Shown: positions 33,089-42,151, counted from the stretch's first letter. The stretch is DNA of 64,000 bases from Actinomyces glycerinitolerans (GCF_900098745.1 NZ_FQTT01000001.1:62001-126000), one strand, 5' to 3'. Program-made: numbers and translations. The notes: generated by a model not told the origin, from the sequence alone.

Positions 33089-35533
33089 ATGACCGCCAAC
33101 ACCACCAGCGAGGTCGCGCAGAACCTGAACACCTCCGCTACCGCCCCCGACGCCGACCGCTCCTATGACCCGCGCCTGGCCGAGCTGGCCCGCCGAGCCG
33201 CCGCCGAGGGCACCGTCCTGCTCACCAACGACGGCGTGCTGCCGCTGTCCCCCACGGAGCCGGTCGCGGTCTTCGGCCGCGTGCAGATCGACTGGTTCGC
33301 CGTCGGCTACGGCTCCGGCGGTGACGTCAACGCCGTGTATACCACCAACCTGCTCGGCAGCCTGGTGGAGCAGGGCGTCAGCGTCGACGCCGAGTTGGCC
33401 TCCACCTACCGGCAGTGGTGCAACGCGCAGGAGCCGCCCACCGAGGAGTGGGGTAACTGGCCGCGCTTCTACCCGGAGATGGAGGTGTCCGAGGAGCTGG
33501 TCGCCGCGGCCGCCTCCCGGGCCCGCACCGCCGTCGTCGTGATCGGCCGGGCCGCCGGTGAGGACCGGGAGAATGTGCTGGAGCCCGGCGGCTACTACCT
33601 AACCGATATCGAACGTACCCTGCTGGAGCAGGTCACCGGGCACTTCGAAAGCACGGTGGTGATCATCAACTCCGGCAACGTCATGGACCTGTCCTGGGCC
33701 GAGGAGTTGGGCGTATCAGCCCTGCTGCTGGCCTGGCCCGGCGGTATGGAGGGCGGCCGGGCCGTGGCCGACGTGCTCACCGGTCTCACCGAGCCGGGTG
33801 GGCGCCTGACCGACACGATTGCCCGCGCCTACGCGGATTACCCGTCGGCCGCGAACTTCGGTGGTCAGGACTTCAATAACTACGCCGAGGACGTGTTCGT
33901 CGGCTATCGCTACTTCGAGACCTTCGCACCCGAGAAGGTGCTGTTCCCCTTCGGGCACGGCCTGGGCTACACCTCCTTCGACCTGAGCCAGGCGCGTCTG
34001 GACTCCGTCTCCGTCGACGCCGACATCACCGCGCGGGTGCGGGTCGCCAACACCGGGCCGCGGCCGGGAGCCACGGTGGTGCAGGTCTACCGGGGCGTGC
34101 CCGCCGACGCCGCCCTGCCGCGCCCGGCCCGGGAACTGGTCGCCTTCACCCGCACCGGCGTGATCGCCCCTGGCGATTCCCAAGAAGTGGTGGTTTCCTT
34201 CCCGCGGGAGCGTCTGGCTTCCTTCGACGACGGTCGCGCCGGTCACGCCCACGCCTGGGTGATCGAGTCCGGCACCTACCCGGTGCACGTGGGGACCTCG
34301 GTGCGGCAGACCGTCGAAGCCGGCGCCGTCGTCGTGGAGAAGACCGAGGTGATCGAGCAGCTTCAGGAGGCGCTCGCCCCCTCCCCCGACGTTCCCTTCG
34401 ATCGCATGACGGTGACGCGTGACGCGGAGGGCCGGGTGCAGGTCGGCTGGGAGGCCGTCCCCACGGCCACCGTCGACCTGCGTGAGCGCATCCTGGCGCA
34501 CCTGCCACAGGCCATTGAACCGACGGGCGACGTCGGCATCCGGTTCAGCGATGTGGTCGCCGGGCACGCCACCATGGAGGCCTTCGTCGCCCAACTGGAC
34601 GCCGCCGACCTGGCGCAGCTGGCCTACGGGGACGTCGAGATGAACTCCCCGCTGGGCGCGCCGGGCAACGCCGGTGCCTTCGGCGGGCTGACCGAGCGCC
34701 TGCGCGAGCTGGGCGTCCCCCCGGTTATCACCACCGACGGCCCCTCCGGGATTCGCGTTTCCGCCTACGCCAGCCTGCTGCCCTGCGGCACCGCCCTGGC
34801 CTCCACCTGGGACACGCCGCTGCTGGAGGAGCTGGCCGCCCTGCACGGGCAGGAGATGCTCCGCAAGGGCTCGGACGTGCTGCTGGCGCCGGGCATGAAC
34901 ATTCACCGCGACCCGCTGTGTGGACGCAACTTCGAGTACTACTCGGAGGACCCGCTGCTGACCGGGCTGGCGGCGGCCGCCGTCGTACGCGGCATCCAGT
35001 CGCAGGGCGTATCCGCATGCCCCAAGCACTTCGCCTGCAACAACCAGGAGACCAACCGCATCTACAACGACTCGCGCGTATCTGCACGGGCTCTGCGGGA
35101 GATCTACCTGCGCGGCTTCCGCATCTGCGTGCAGGAGGCGGACCCGCACAACATTATGACCAGCTACAACAAGGTCAACGGCCAGTGGGCCCACTACAAC
35201 TACGACCTGGTCACCACCATCCTGCGCGGCGAGTGGGGTTACCGGGGCAATGTGATGACCGACTGGTGGATGCGCTATGCGCCCGACCCGAACTTCCCGC
35301 AACTTAAGGACTCCGCCACGCGGGTGCGCGCGGGTGTGGACGTGCTCATGCCCGGCGGCGAGACCTGGTCCTCCACCCGTGCCGATGGTCATGACGACGC
35401 CGTGCTGGACGGCTACTCGCCGGATGACACCAGCGGAGAGCACCTCACCCTGGGTGAGCTGCAACAGACGGCACTGCACGTACTGCGCATGGCGGCCACC
35501 ACGCCGGCCGCCCGGACGGCCGCCGCCGACTGA
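33089..35533 (+). CDS. GH3 beta-glucosidase with permuted domain order
   Basis: Family GH3 retaining glycosidase, 814 residues, no signal peptide. The usual order is inverted: residues about 25-290 are the (alpha/beta) sandwich normally found second (AAEGTVLLTNDGVLPLSP, VVVIGRAAGEDREN, FPFGHGLGYTSFDLS), then a fibronectin III-like segment (NTGPRPGATVVQVYRG), and the TIM-barrel domain comes last from about residue 530 (VITTDGPSGIRV, LLAPGMNIHRDPLCGRNFEYYSEDP, CPKHFACNNQE). The nucleophile is D725 in VMTDWW. This permuted layout is known in some bacterial beta-glucosidases such as those of Ruminococcus and Butyrivibrio. It probably acts in the cytoplasm on beta-glucosides; the aglycone is unknown. 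Confidence 0.9.
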   Translation: MTANTTSEVAQNLNTSATAPDADRSYDPRLAELARRAAAEGTVLLTNDGVLPLSPTEPVAVFGRVQIDWFAVGYGSGGDVNAVYTTNLLGSLVEQGVSVDAELASTYRQWCNAQEPPTEEWGNWPRFYPEMEVSEELVAAAASRARTAVVVIGRAAGEDRENVLEPGGYYLTDIERTLLEQVTGHFESTVVIINSGNVMDLSWAEELGVSALLLAWPGGMEGGRAVADVLTGLTEPGGRLTDTIARAYADYPSAANFGGQDFNNYAEDVFVGYRYFETFAPEKVLFPFGHGLGYTSFDLSQARLDSVSVDADITARVRVANTGPRPGATVVQVYRGVPADAALPRPARELVAFTRTGVIAPGDSQEVVVSFPRERLASFDDGRAGHAHAWVIESGTYPVHVGTSVRQTVEAGAVVVEKTEVIEQLQEALAPSPDVPFDRMTVTRDAEGRVQVGWEAVPTATVDLRERILAHLPQAIEPTGDVGIRFSDVVAGHATMEAFVAQLDAADLAQLAYGDVEMNSPLGAPGNAGAFGGLTERLRELGVPPVITTDGPSGIRVSAYASLLPCGTALASTWDTPLLEELAALHGQEMLRKGSDVLLAPGMNIHRDPLCGRNFEYYSEDPLLTGLAAAAVVRGIQSQGVSACPKHFACNNQETNRIYNDSRVSARALREIYLRGFRICVQEADPHNIMTSYNKVNGQWAHYNYDLVTTILRGEWGYRGNVMTDWWMRYAPDPNFPQLKDSATRVRAGVDVLMPGGETWSSTRADGHDDAVLDGYSPDDTSGEHLTLGELQQTALHVLRMAATTPAARTAAAD

Positions 35534-35568
35534 ACCCGCGGGCGGCCACGGGCAAAGGAGCCTTCCCG

Positions 35569-36579
35569 CTACTGTGCCCGGCCGCGAGCGCTGCGGCGCG
35601 GCAGCAGCAGGCCGCGGTGGCGTGCCACCAGCAGCATCACCGCGCCCGCCGCGGTGCACACCACCACGGCCCCCAGGGAGCCCTCGACCCCCATCTCTCC
35701 TCCGGTGAGCAGATCGGGGCCGGAGAAACGGGCCGCAAACAGTCCGCGGCCCATGCCGGTGCCGGAGACGTCCGAGCCGAAGATACCGCCCTGTACGAAG
35801 TTCCACGCCACATGGGTGCCGAAGGCCATCCAGAGTCGACGTGTAGCCAGGTAGCAGGCCCCCATCAGAATGCCCGCCTCAAGCATGATCGCCACGGCGC
35901 CGAATATGCTCGCCTCCGGATTGGTGATATGCACGGCCCCGAACAGGACCGCGGTCAGTCCCAGCGCCCAACCGGTGCCGAGCCATTGTTCCAGCAGTCG
36001 CAGCAGCAGGCCCCGGAACAGGATCTCCTCCGCGAAGCCCGCGGCCAGACCCGCGGATGCGCCAATAAGTATGCCCGCGCCCCATCCGACGGCGGTCACC
36101 CGGTAGCAGCCGACCGCCGCAAGCAGCGCCACCACGGTGGCCATCAACAGCGCCCCCAGCCCCATTCCGAACAAGAACTCGCTGAGCTTCCCCGGACCGG
36201 CCAGCTCCGAAACACTCGTGCCGCGAATCCACCGCATGAGCGCCCAGTAGCCGGCCACGGCGGCCAGTGCCGAGACGCCGGAGCCTACGAGGAACACGGC
36301 GGGCTCATTGAAAAGGTTCTCCAGTAGGTGCCCCGCACCGATCCGCTGCCCACTCATGACAGCGGCAGTGATCGAGGTCAGGGCAATCGCGACCTGTGAC
36401 GCGCTGAATGTGAAACAGCCTGCCAGCAGTTGCCAGCCCCAACGCCGGGCCGCTTCCGGAGCACGGCGGGCCTGCGGCGACGCCGCCGGGATCACCCGGT
36501 CCGCGATCGCCAGTAGACCGCGTTCGCCGGTCGTGACCGGGTCTGAGGAACTCGCTGGTTGGGGGGCGTGGATTGTCAT
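35569..36579 (-). CDS. CPBP-family intramembrane metalloprotease
   Basis: Second CPBP/CAAX-protease-like membrane protein in the window, 336 residues. The catalytic EExxxR motif is in AGFAEEILFRGLLLRLL, followed by VLFGAVHITNPEAS and the late FGTHVAWNFVQGGIFG, all family hallmarks. About eight spans are evident, with a 45-residue polar N terminus. AGGAG precedes the ATG. It converges on the GH3 gene and is divergent from the acetyltransferase gene. Substrate and role are unknown. Confidence 0.87.
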   Translation of the reverse strand: MTIHAPQPASSSDPVTTGERGLLAIADRVIPAASPQARRAPEAARRWGWQLLAGCFTFSASQVAIALTSITAAVMSGQRIGAGHLLENLFNEPAVFLVGSGVSALAAVAGYWALMRWIRGTSVSELAGPGKLSEFLFGMGLGALLMATVVALLAAVGCYRVTAVGWGAGILIGASAGLAAGFAEEILFRGLLLRLLEQWLGTGWALGLTAVLFGAVHITNPEASIFGAVAIMLEAGILMGACYLATRRLWMAFGTHVAWNFVQGGIFGSDVSGTGMGRGLFAARFSGPDLLTGGEMGVEGSLGAVVVCTAAGAVMLLVARHRGLLLPRRSARGRAQ

Positions 36580-36707
36580 GCCGTCTCCTAGAACCGTTCA
36601 GGGGCGGGGTGAGCCGTGTAGCCGCCCCGGTGGCCGGTCAGCATGCCCCATGCATCCGGTTTCAGAGTGTTCCCCAGCGCGGCCGAGTCGTGCCGATCTG
36701 AGAACAC

Positions 36708-36713
36708 TACACT
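36708..36713 (+). promoter_or_regulatory. -10 element suggesting a leaderless acetyltransferase mRNA
   Basis: TACACT matches the TAnnnT pattern and ends seven bases before the ATG at 36721, which has no Shine-Dalgarno. Transcription would then start at or next to the A of the start codon. The -35 region is not obvious. Confidence 0.4.
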
Positions 36714-36720
36714 CACGCCT

Positions 36721-37377
36721 ATGAGCCCCGACACCGGTTGCCCCGGCCCCGCAGGCCCCACCACCGCCGCCGACTACCTTCCGACCGATGGCGGCCGTAG
36801 CAACCGGCAGCGGATGCTTGCCGGTGAGTGGTACGTGGCCGACGACCCGGAAAACGCGCGCATCGCCGCACACGCCCGCCGCGAGCTGGCCCGCTACGAG
36901 CATGCCTTCAATGAGGGCGCTCCCGACGCGGCCAAGCACCTGCGCTCCGCCATCCCGCATCTGGGTGAGGACGTGGTGCTGCTGCCGCCCGTTCGCGTCG
37001 ACTACGGGGAGAACCTCACTATTGGCCCGGGGACTTTTGCAAACTATGGGCTCACCGCGCTGGACGTCGCCCCGATCCGAATCGGGGCGAACTGCCAGCT
37101 GGGTCCGAATGTGCAGTTGCTGACCCCGGTGCACCCGTTGGAGCCGGCGCCGCGCCGTGCCCGCCTGGAATCCGCGGACCCGATCACCATTGGCGACAAC
37201 GTGTGGTTCGGTGGCGGAGTCATCGTCTGCCCCGGAGTCACCATCGGGGACGACTGCGTCATCGGTGCGGGCGCCGTAGTCACCCGGGATATCCCGGCGG
37301 GTTCACTGGCCGTGGGCAACCCGGCCCGGGTCATCCGCACCCTGGATGACACGACCTTCCGCCCGCACCGTCACTGA
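36721..37377 (+). CDS. maltose/galactoside O-acetyltransferase-like protein
   Basis: Left-handed beta-helix acetyltransferase of the LacA/Maa group, 218 residues from the ATG at 36721; it transfers acetyl from acetyl-CoA to a sugar hydroxyl. The N-terminal Mac domain is QRMLAGEWYVADDPE, and the hexapeptide-repeat part has NLTIGPGTFANYGLTALD, IGANCQLGPNVQLLTPVHP (catalytic histidine), ITIGDNVWFGGGVIVCPGV and the final VGNPARVIRTL. The family's asparagine-rich first strand is altered. It overlaps the convergent GH13 gene by seven bases. The sugar acceptor is unknown. Confidence 0.87.
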   Translation: MSPDTGCPGPAGPTTAADYLPTDGGRSNRQRMLAGEWYVADDPENARIAAHARRELARYEHAFNEGAPDAAKHLRSAIPHLGEDVVLLPPVRVDYGENLTIGPGTFANYGLTALDVAPIRIGANCQLGPNVQLLTPVHPLEPAPRRARLESADPITIGDNVWFGGGVIVCPGVTIGDDCVIGAGAVVTRDIPAGSLAVGNPARVIRTLDDTTFRPHRH

Positions 37378-38627
37378 CCACTGCCGGCGTCGCCCCCGAT
37401 GCGCAGCACCTGCCCGTCGGGGGCGGTGACGACGGCGACCGGGGCCGGCTCCAGGCGCAGTTCGACGGCGAGCCGCTGCCCGTCGGGGCCCAGCGTGTCG
37501 TAGCTGTAGGCGCGGTTGTCGAGGTGACGGGTCACCGTGGTGGCGGTGGTCAGCCACGGGTTGCGGCGGCGCAGGGCGATCAGGTCCTGGTGCAGGCGCA
37601 GCATCGGCGCTCCCAGGGGCGAGAGCTGCTCGGGGCCGGCGGGGAAGGCGGGCCGCACCTCGTCGTCGCCGCCGAGCCGCTCGGTCTTCTCCCCGCGGAA
37701 GGCCTGCTCGTCCCCGTAGTAGATCGACGGAATCCCCCCGACGGTGAACAGGATCGCCGCGGCCAGGGACGCCTTGGCATCACCGATCTTGCTGGCGATG
37801 CGGGTGACGTCGTGGTTGCCGATGAAGGTCAGGGGCGTGAAGGCGGGCAGCAGCTCGTTGTGCCGCTTGAGGCACCAGTCGAGCTCGAAGAAGTTCTCAT
37901 CCAGCAGTGAGCTCCAGATCGCCTTCCACAACTCGTACTGGGTCACCGAGTCCATGCCGGAGCGGGTCACTATGTCCACATAGTCGCCGTGGATTACCTC
38001 ACCCATGAACCAGGCCTCGGGGAACTCCTCGCGCACGCGCGGCAGCACCCGCGCCCAGAACTCCGGGGGGACGGCGTAGGCGGCATCCAGGCGCCAGGCC
38101 ATGGCCCCGCGGCGCAGCCAGTGGCGCATCACGTCGGCCACCAGCTCGACGACGGCGTCGGAGTCGTGGTTGAGAGCCGCCAGGCCCCGGTGCCCCTCGA
38201 AGTCCTGGTGGGTCACGCCGGCATCGGTGTGCTCCAGGCGGAACAGCTCCTGTGCCCGCTCGTCCCCGGCCATCGCTGCGCGGAAACTCGGGTGAGCGGT
38301 GCCGACGTGGTTGAACACGCCGTCGAGCATGACGTTGATGCCGCGTCGGCGGCAGGCGGCGATCAGCCGGTCGAAGGCGGCGTCGTCCCCCAGGCGCGGG
38401 TCGATGGAGTAGAAGTCGACCGTGTCATAGCCGTGGGTCTCCGAAGTGAAGATCGGCCCCAGCGCCAACCCGTTGGCGCCCAGGGCGATCAGATAGTCCA
38501 GCCACGGTTCCAGGGCGTCCAGCCGGGGGGTGAGCACCCGCTCGGCCTCGGTGGGGCGAATCGGCGCACCGGTGAAGCCCAGCGGGTAGACGTGCCACCA
38601 GATGCAGGAATCACTCCAAGAGGACAC
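37371..38627 (-). CDS. GH13 alpha-amylase-family protein, short form
   Basis: Cytoplasmic GH13 enzyme of 418 residues, smaller than the two alpha-glucosidases here because loops and the C-terminal domain are reduced. Motifs are CIWWHVYPLGFTGA at the N terminus, DGVFNHVG (region I), nucleophile D181 (AWRLDAAYAVP), acid/base E210 (FMGEVIHGD) and D273 (IGNHDVTR), so the catalytic triad is complete. A GTG start follows AAGGAG by six bases. The likely activity is hydrolysis or transfer on maltooligosaccharides, possibly neopullulanase- or cyclomaltodextrinase-like. The upstream palindrome at 38685-38702 may regulate it. Confidence 0.85.
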   Translation of the reverse strand: MSSWSDSCIWWHVYPLGFTGAPIRPTEAERVLTPRLDALEPWLDYLIALGANGLALGPIFTSETHGYDTVDFYSIDPRLGDDAAFDRLIAACRRRGINVMLDGVFNHVGTAHPSFRAAMAGDERAQELFRLEHTDAGVTHQDFEGHRGLAALNHDSDAVVELVADVMRHWLRRGAMAWRLDAAYAVPPEFWARVLPRVREEFPEAWFMGEVIHGDYVDIVTRSGMDSVTQYELWKAIWSSLLDENFFELDWCLKRHNELLPAFTPLTFIGNHDVTRIASKIGDAKASLAAAILFTVGGIPSIYYGDEQAFRGEKTERLGGDDEVRPAFPAGPEQLSPLGAPMLRLHQDLIALRRRNPWLTTATTVTRHLDNRAYSYDTLGPDGQRLAVELRLEPAPVAVVTAPDGQVLRIGGDAGSGQ

Positions 38628-38684
38628 GGGAACTCCTTCGCTGAGTCGGTGCGGCTTCGCTGAGCGGGGTCACGGACGAGCACT

Positions 38685-38702
38685 GGGCCACGCGCGTGGC
38701 CC
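38685..38702. promoter_or_regulatory. perfect 18-bp palindrome upstream of the short GH13 gene
   Basis: GGGCCACGCGCGTGGCCC is symmetric with a central CpG and lies 58 bases upstream of the GTG start. It may be an operator. Being very GC-rich, it could also be a hairpin in the leader RNA. Confidence 0.4.
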
Positions 38703-38779
38703 GGGCTCGCGGTGCGCCCTGCTTCCGCTAACTTCGGATAGGCGTGGTCAACATAACATCGTCGGCGCTCGTCGTGGGC

Positions 38780-38813
38780 GGCGCCGCACGGGTGTGTGCA
38801 AACGTGCGGCGCC
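38780..38813 (-). terminator. hairpin downstream of the helicase gene
   Basis: GGCGCCGCAC (38780-38789) and GTGCGGCGCC (38804-38813) form a perfect 10-bp stem with a 14-base loop, 11 bases past the helicase stop. It is a probable terminator separating that gene from the GH13 gene downstream. Confidence 0.65.
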
Positions 38814-38823
38814 GATCCGACTC

Positions 38824-41760
38824 TCAGAGCTTCTCGACCGGGGCGAGGCGCAGCATGAGGCGCTTAGTCGCCCGGGTACCGTCGATGATGAACTCCACGC
38901 GGGCGACGGTGGAGCGGCCCGTACCCTCGATGGCGATCACACTGCCCTCCCCGTAGGTCTTGTGCCGGACCCGGTCGCCGGTCTTGAGCCCGGTCACCGC
39001 CTCGGGCAGGGCGGACTGCGCGGACTCGGCCTCGGATTGCGCCGTGCCCAGGCGCACCGGCTTGCCGCGCGCCGCCAGGCGCTTGGCGCGGCGTGCCTCG
39101 GCCCGGTCCTTAGGAGTCTCGACCCGGCCCAGTTTCCCGGTGCGGGTGCGCCGCCCGGAGCCGATGGCGGGGGCGAAGTCGCCGTCGTCGTCGGGGGTCG
39201 CCTCACTGCTGCGCCCGTAGCCGCGGCGCGCGCCGAAGCCGCCCTCGTCCCAGGAGGCGCCCCAGCCGGTGCCGCCGCCGCGCAGCGCGTCCATGGAGGA
39301 GGCAATGCGCTTCCACTCGATCGTGTCTTCGGGGACGTCGTCGAGGAAGCGGGAGGGGGGCATGGCGGTGGCGGTGCCCCAGGCGGAGCGCACGGCGGCG
39401 CGGGTAAGGTACAGGCGCTCGCGGGCGCGCGTGACGGCCACGTAGGCCAGGCGGCGTTCCTCGGCCAGCTCGGTCTCGTCCGCCAGCGAGCGCGCGTGCG
39501 GGAAGGTGCCGTCCTCCAGCCCGGTGACGAACACGACCGGGAACTCCAGCCCCTTGGCGGTGTGCACCGTCATCAGGGTGACCTGGCCTTGCTCGCGGGC
39601 CTGGACCTCGGCCTGTTCCCGGTTCTCGGCCTGGTCGGCGACGTCGGCACTGGGGGGCAGCTGGTCGGAGTCGGCCACCAGCGAGACCCGCTCGAGGAAG
39701 TCGGCAAGCGTCCCGTCGGGGTTGGCGGCTTGGAAGTCGGAGGCGACGGCGTGCAACTCGGCCAGGTTCTCCACCCGGCTGGCGTCCTGCGGGTCGTCGC
39801 TGGCGCGCAGTTCCGCCAGGTAGCCGGAGGCGTCCAGGGCGGCGTCGAGGATGTCGGCCACGCCGTCGCCGGCGTCGCGCGAGTGCCGCAGGGAGGTGAG
39901 CAGCTCATGGAAGCCCGTCACCTGCCGGGTGGCGCGCGTCGTCAGCCCGACGACGGCGGGCGGCTCCGCGCCCTCGTCCTCCCCCGGGCGCGGGGCGCCG
40001 GCGGCGTCGGCCACGGCGGTGCCGAAGGAGACGGCGTAGCGGGCGGCATGCTCGGCCAGGGCGGCCTCGGCCTTGTCCCCCAGGCCCCGCTTGGGGACGT
40101 TCAGGACGCGGCGGATGGAGACGTCGTCGTCGGGGTTGTCGACGGCGCGCAGGTAGGCGATGGCGTCCTTGACCTCGCGCCGCTCGTAGAAGCGGGTGCC
40201 GCCAACCACCTTGTAGGGCTGGCCGGAGCGGACGAAGGCCTCCTCCAGCGCCCGGGACTGGGCGTTGGTGCGGTAGAAGATGGCGACGTCTCGCGGGCGA
40301 ATGCCGCACTCGTCGGCGAGCCGGTCGATCTCGGAGCTGATCCAGCGGGCCTCGTCGTGCTCGGAGTCGGCAACGTAGCCGATGATCTTGGGGCCGTCGC
40401 CGGAGGCGGTCCACAGGTTCTTCTCCCGGCGCCCGGTGTTGCGGGCGATCACCGCGTTGGCGGCGGACAGGATGTTCTGGGTGGAGCGGTAGTTCTGCTC
40501 CAGCAGGATCGTGCGCGCGCTGGGGTAGTCCTGCTCGAACTCCTCAATGTTGCGGATGGTGGCCCCGCGGAAGGCGTAGATGGACTGGTCCGAGTCGCCC
40601 ACCACGGTCAGCTCGCCCGGTGGGACGGGCGAGTCGGCACCGGAGGTGCCGGGCCCGCCCACCAGTTCGCGCACGAGCACGTACTGGGCGTGGTTGGTGT
40701 CCTGGTACTCGTCGACGAGCACGTGCCGGAAGCGGCGCCGGTACATCTCCGCCACCGCCGGCTTGGCCTGCAGCAGCTGCACGGTGCGCATGATCAGATC
40801 GTCGAAGTCCAGGGCGTTGGCGGCGACCAGTCGGCGCGCGTAGGCGCTGTAGACCTCGGTCAGGTGTCGCTCGAAGGGGTTGGAGGTCACGGCACGCTCG
40901 GCGAACTCCGCCGGGGTGATCAGCTCGTTCTTCAGGTCGGAGATGCGGGCGGCGAAGGTTTTGGGGGTGAAGCGCTTGGGGTCAATGCCGAGCTCGCGCA
41001 CGATCAGGGTGATCAGACGGGTGGAGTCGGCGGCGTCGTAGATGGAGAAGGTGGAGCGCAGCCCGGCGGCGTCGTGCTCGCGGCGCAGGATGCGCACGCA
41101 TGCGGAGTGGAAGGTGGACACCCACATGCGCTCCCCCGCGGGCCCCACCAGGCCGGCCACGCGCTCGCGCATCTCTGCGGCGGCCTTGTTGGTGAAGGTG
41201 ATGGCGAGGATCTCGCCGGGGCGGGCGCGGCCAGTGGCCAGCAGGTAGGCGATGCGGTGGGTCAGTACCCGGGTCTTGCCGCTGCCAGCGCCGGCGATGA
41301 TCAGCAGCGGCGAGCCCGCGTGGGTGACGGCCTGCTCCTGGGCGGGGTTGAGTCCGGCGAGCAGCTCGGCGGGGTCCGCGACGGTGATGCCGTAGCGGGG
41401 CGGGGCGCCGGGGCCGCCCGCCGCACCCGCGGCGCTGCCGTCCACGCCGGCGCGGGCGCGCGCGGCCGCGGCGTTGGCCTGGGCACGGGCGACAAGAGCC
41501 GAGACCTCTGCCTGACGCTCCTCCCAGGTGGGGGCGACCGCGGCCTCATCGGCAGCCGAGGGGGCGGAGGTCTCCTCGTCGGGGCCGTAAGCAGCCAGAT
41601 CCTCCTCGGCGGGAGGCTCGACGTCGGCCCACGAGTCGTCGTCCCAGGCGGCACCGGCCGGGTCGAGCGAGGGCAGGGCGGCCTCCGGCGGAGGCGTGGC
41701 CTCGGAGCCGGAACCGGGCATGGGCAGTGCGCCGAAGAGGGCGTTCATCGCGTCGTTCAT
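38824..41760 (-). CDS. pcrA: ATP-dependent DNA helicase PcrA/UvrD
   Basis: Superfamily 1A 3'-5' helicase used in nucleotide excision repair and in clearing replication blocks. From the ATG at 41760 it has 978 residues, longer than typical PcrA because of a roughly 125-residue acidic, low-complexity N terminus before the helicase core. Motifs seen: LLIIAGAGSGKTRVLTHRIA (Walker A), AITFTNKAAAEMRERV, VDEYQDTNHAQ (Walker B), VVGDSDQSIYAFRGA, LEQNYRST and TVHTAKGLEFPVVF. The C-terminal GDRVRHKTYGEGSVI is the Tudor-like domain that binds RNA polymerase in Gram-positive PcrA. No strong Shine-Dalgarno marks the start, and an ATG at 41748 is an alternative. Confidence 0.94.
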   Translation of the reverse strand: MNDAMNALFGALPMPGSGSEATPPPEAALPSLDPAGAAWDDDSWADVEPPAEEDLAAYGPDEETSAPSAADEAAVAPTWEERQAEVSALVARAQANAAAARARAGVDGSAAGAAGGPGAPPRYGITVADPAELLAGLNPAQEQAVTHAGSPLLIIAGAGSGKTRVLTHRIAYLLATGRARPGEILAITFTNKAAAEMRERVAGLVGPAGERMWVSTFHSACVRILRREHDAAGLRSTFSIYDAADSTRLITLIVRELGIDPKRFTPKTFAARISDLKNELITPAEFAERAVTSNPFERHLTEVYSAYARRLVAANALDFDDLIMRTVQLLQAKPAVAEMYRRRFRHVLVDEYQDTNHAQYVLVRELVGGPGTSGADSPVPPGELTVVGDSDQSIYAFRGATIRNIEEFEQDYPSARTILLEQNYRSTQNILSAANAVIARNTGRREKNLWTASGDGPKIIGYVADSEHDEARWISSEIDRLADECGIRPRDVAIFYRTNAQSRALEEAFVRSGQPYKVVGGTRFYERREVKDAIAYLRAVDNPDDDVSIRRVLNVPKRGLGDKAEAALAEHAARYAVSFGTAVADAAGAPRPGEDEGAEPPAVVGLTTRATRQVTGFHELLTSLRHSRDAGDGVADILDAALDASGYLAELRASDDPQDASRVENLAELHAVASDFQAANPDGTLADFLERVSLVADSDQLPPSADVADQAENREQAEVQAREQGQVTLMTVHTAKGLEFPVVFVTGLEDGTFPHARSLADETELAEERRLAYVAVTRARERLYLTRAAVRSAWGTATAMPPSRFLDDVPEDTIEWKRIASSMDALRGGGTGWGASWDEGGFGARRGYGRSSEATPDDDGDFAPAIGSGRRTRTGKLGRVETPKDRAEARRAKRLAARGKPVRLGTAQSEAESAQSALPEAVTGLKTGDRVRHKTYGEGSVIAIEGTGRSTVARVEFIIDGTRATKRLMLRLAPVEKL

Positions 41761-41837
41761 CTCGGGGCCAAGCCTAGACGATTTGCTGCCCTGCCCCGGC
41801 TGCTGTCCGTGGTAACCGTGCCGACAGCCTTGAAACT

Positions 41838-41955
41838 GTCCAAGACTGGCACGAACGCCGCCGCCTGGAGCCGCCACACCCGACGAAACCGCAGAATACC
41901 AACGATCTGCTAGGTGCCACTCGCCGTCTCAGACTCCTTTATGCCGATCTCGGAC
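41838..41955. repeat. family A intergenic element, copy 3 (118 bp)
   Basis: The terminal repeats at 41838-41857 (GTCCAAGACTGGCACGAACG) and 41936-41955 are the most degenerate of the four pairs. The centre at 41888-41904 reads ACCGCAGAATACCAACG, two changes from the other copies, again exactly 50 bases from the left end. It is the oldest-looking copy. Confidence 0.7.
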
Positions 41956-42038
41956 ATTTCCCACCGCCGTCCGTTGCCGGGTCAGTTCACCGCGCCGGGG
42001 TTGACTGCCCGCGCCTCCCAGGGACCGATGGTGAGGCC

Positions 42039-42151
42039 ATCTGCTACGCCACTTCGGGGTTAACAACGCCTGTTAACGGTCTGCTGAAGGGCTCCGAGGT
42101 ATACAGCAGAGCGTTAAGTAGCGTTGTTAACGCCCAACCGGCGTAGCTGAC
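42039..42151 (-). repeat. family B palindromic element, copy 2 (113 bp)
   Basis: Inverted relative to the copy at 16558-16670 and the same length. It keeps the GTTAACAACG/CGTTGTTAAC pair, the CTGCTG/CAGCAG inner stem and the CCTCGGAGCCCTT loop. Differences from copy 1 are few and scattered. The inner stem has one mismatch, at a position adjacent to the mismatch in copy 1. Confidence 0.85.

Noticed and set aside
33716-35806. Long open frame on the minus strand opposite the GH3 gene
   Set aside because: Antisense to the catalytic GH3 sequence with arginine/glycine/histidine-rich translation; no conserved domain.
38602-41913. A 1,100-codon open frame on the plus strand opposite the helicase gene
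   Set aside because: It is antisense to a well-supported pcrA gene. Its translation is glycine-, valine- and alanine-rich low-complexity sequence, as expected for the shadow of GC-rich codons, with no family motif.
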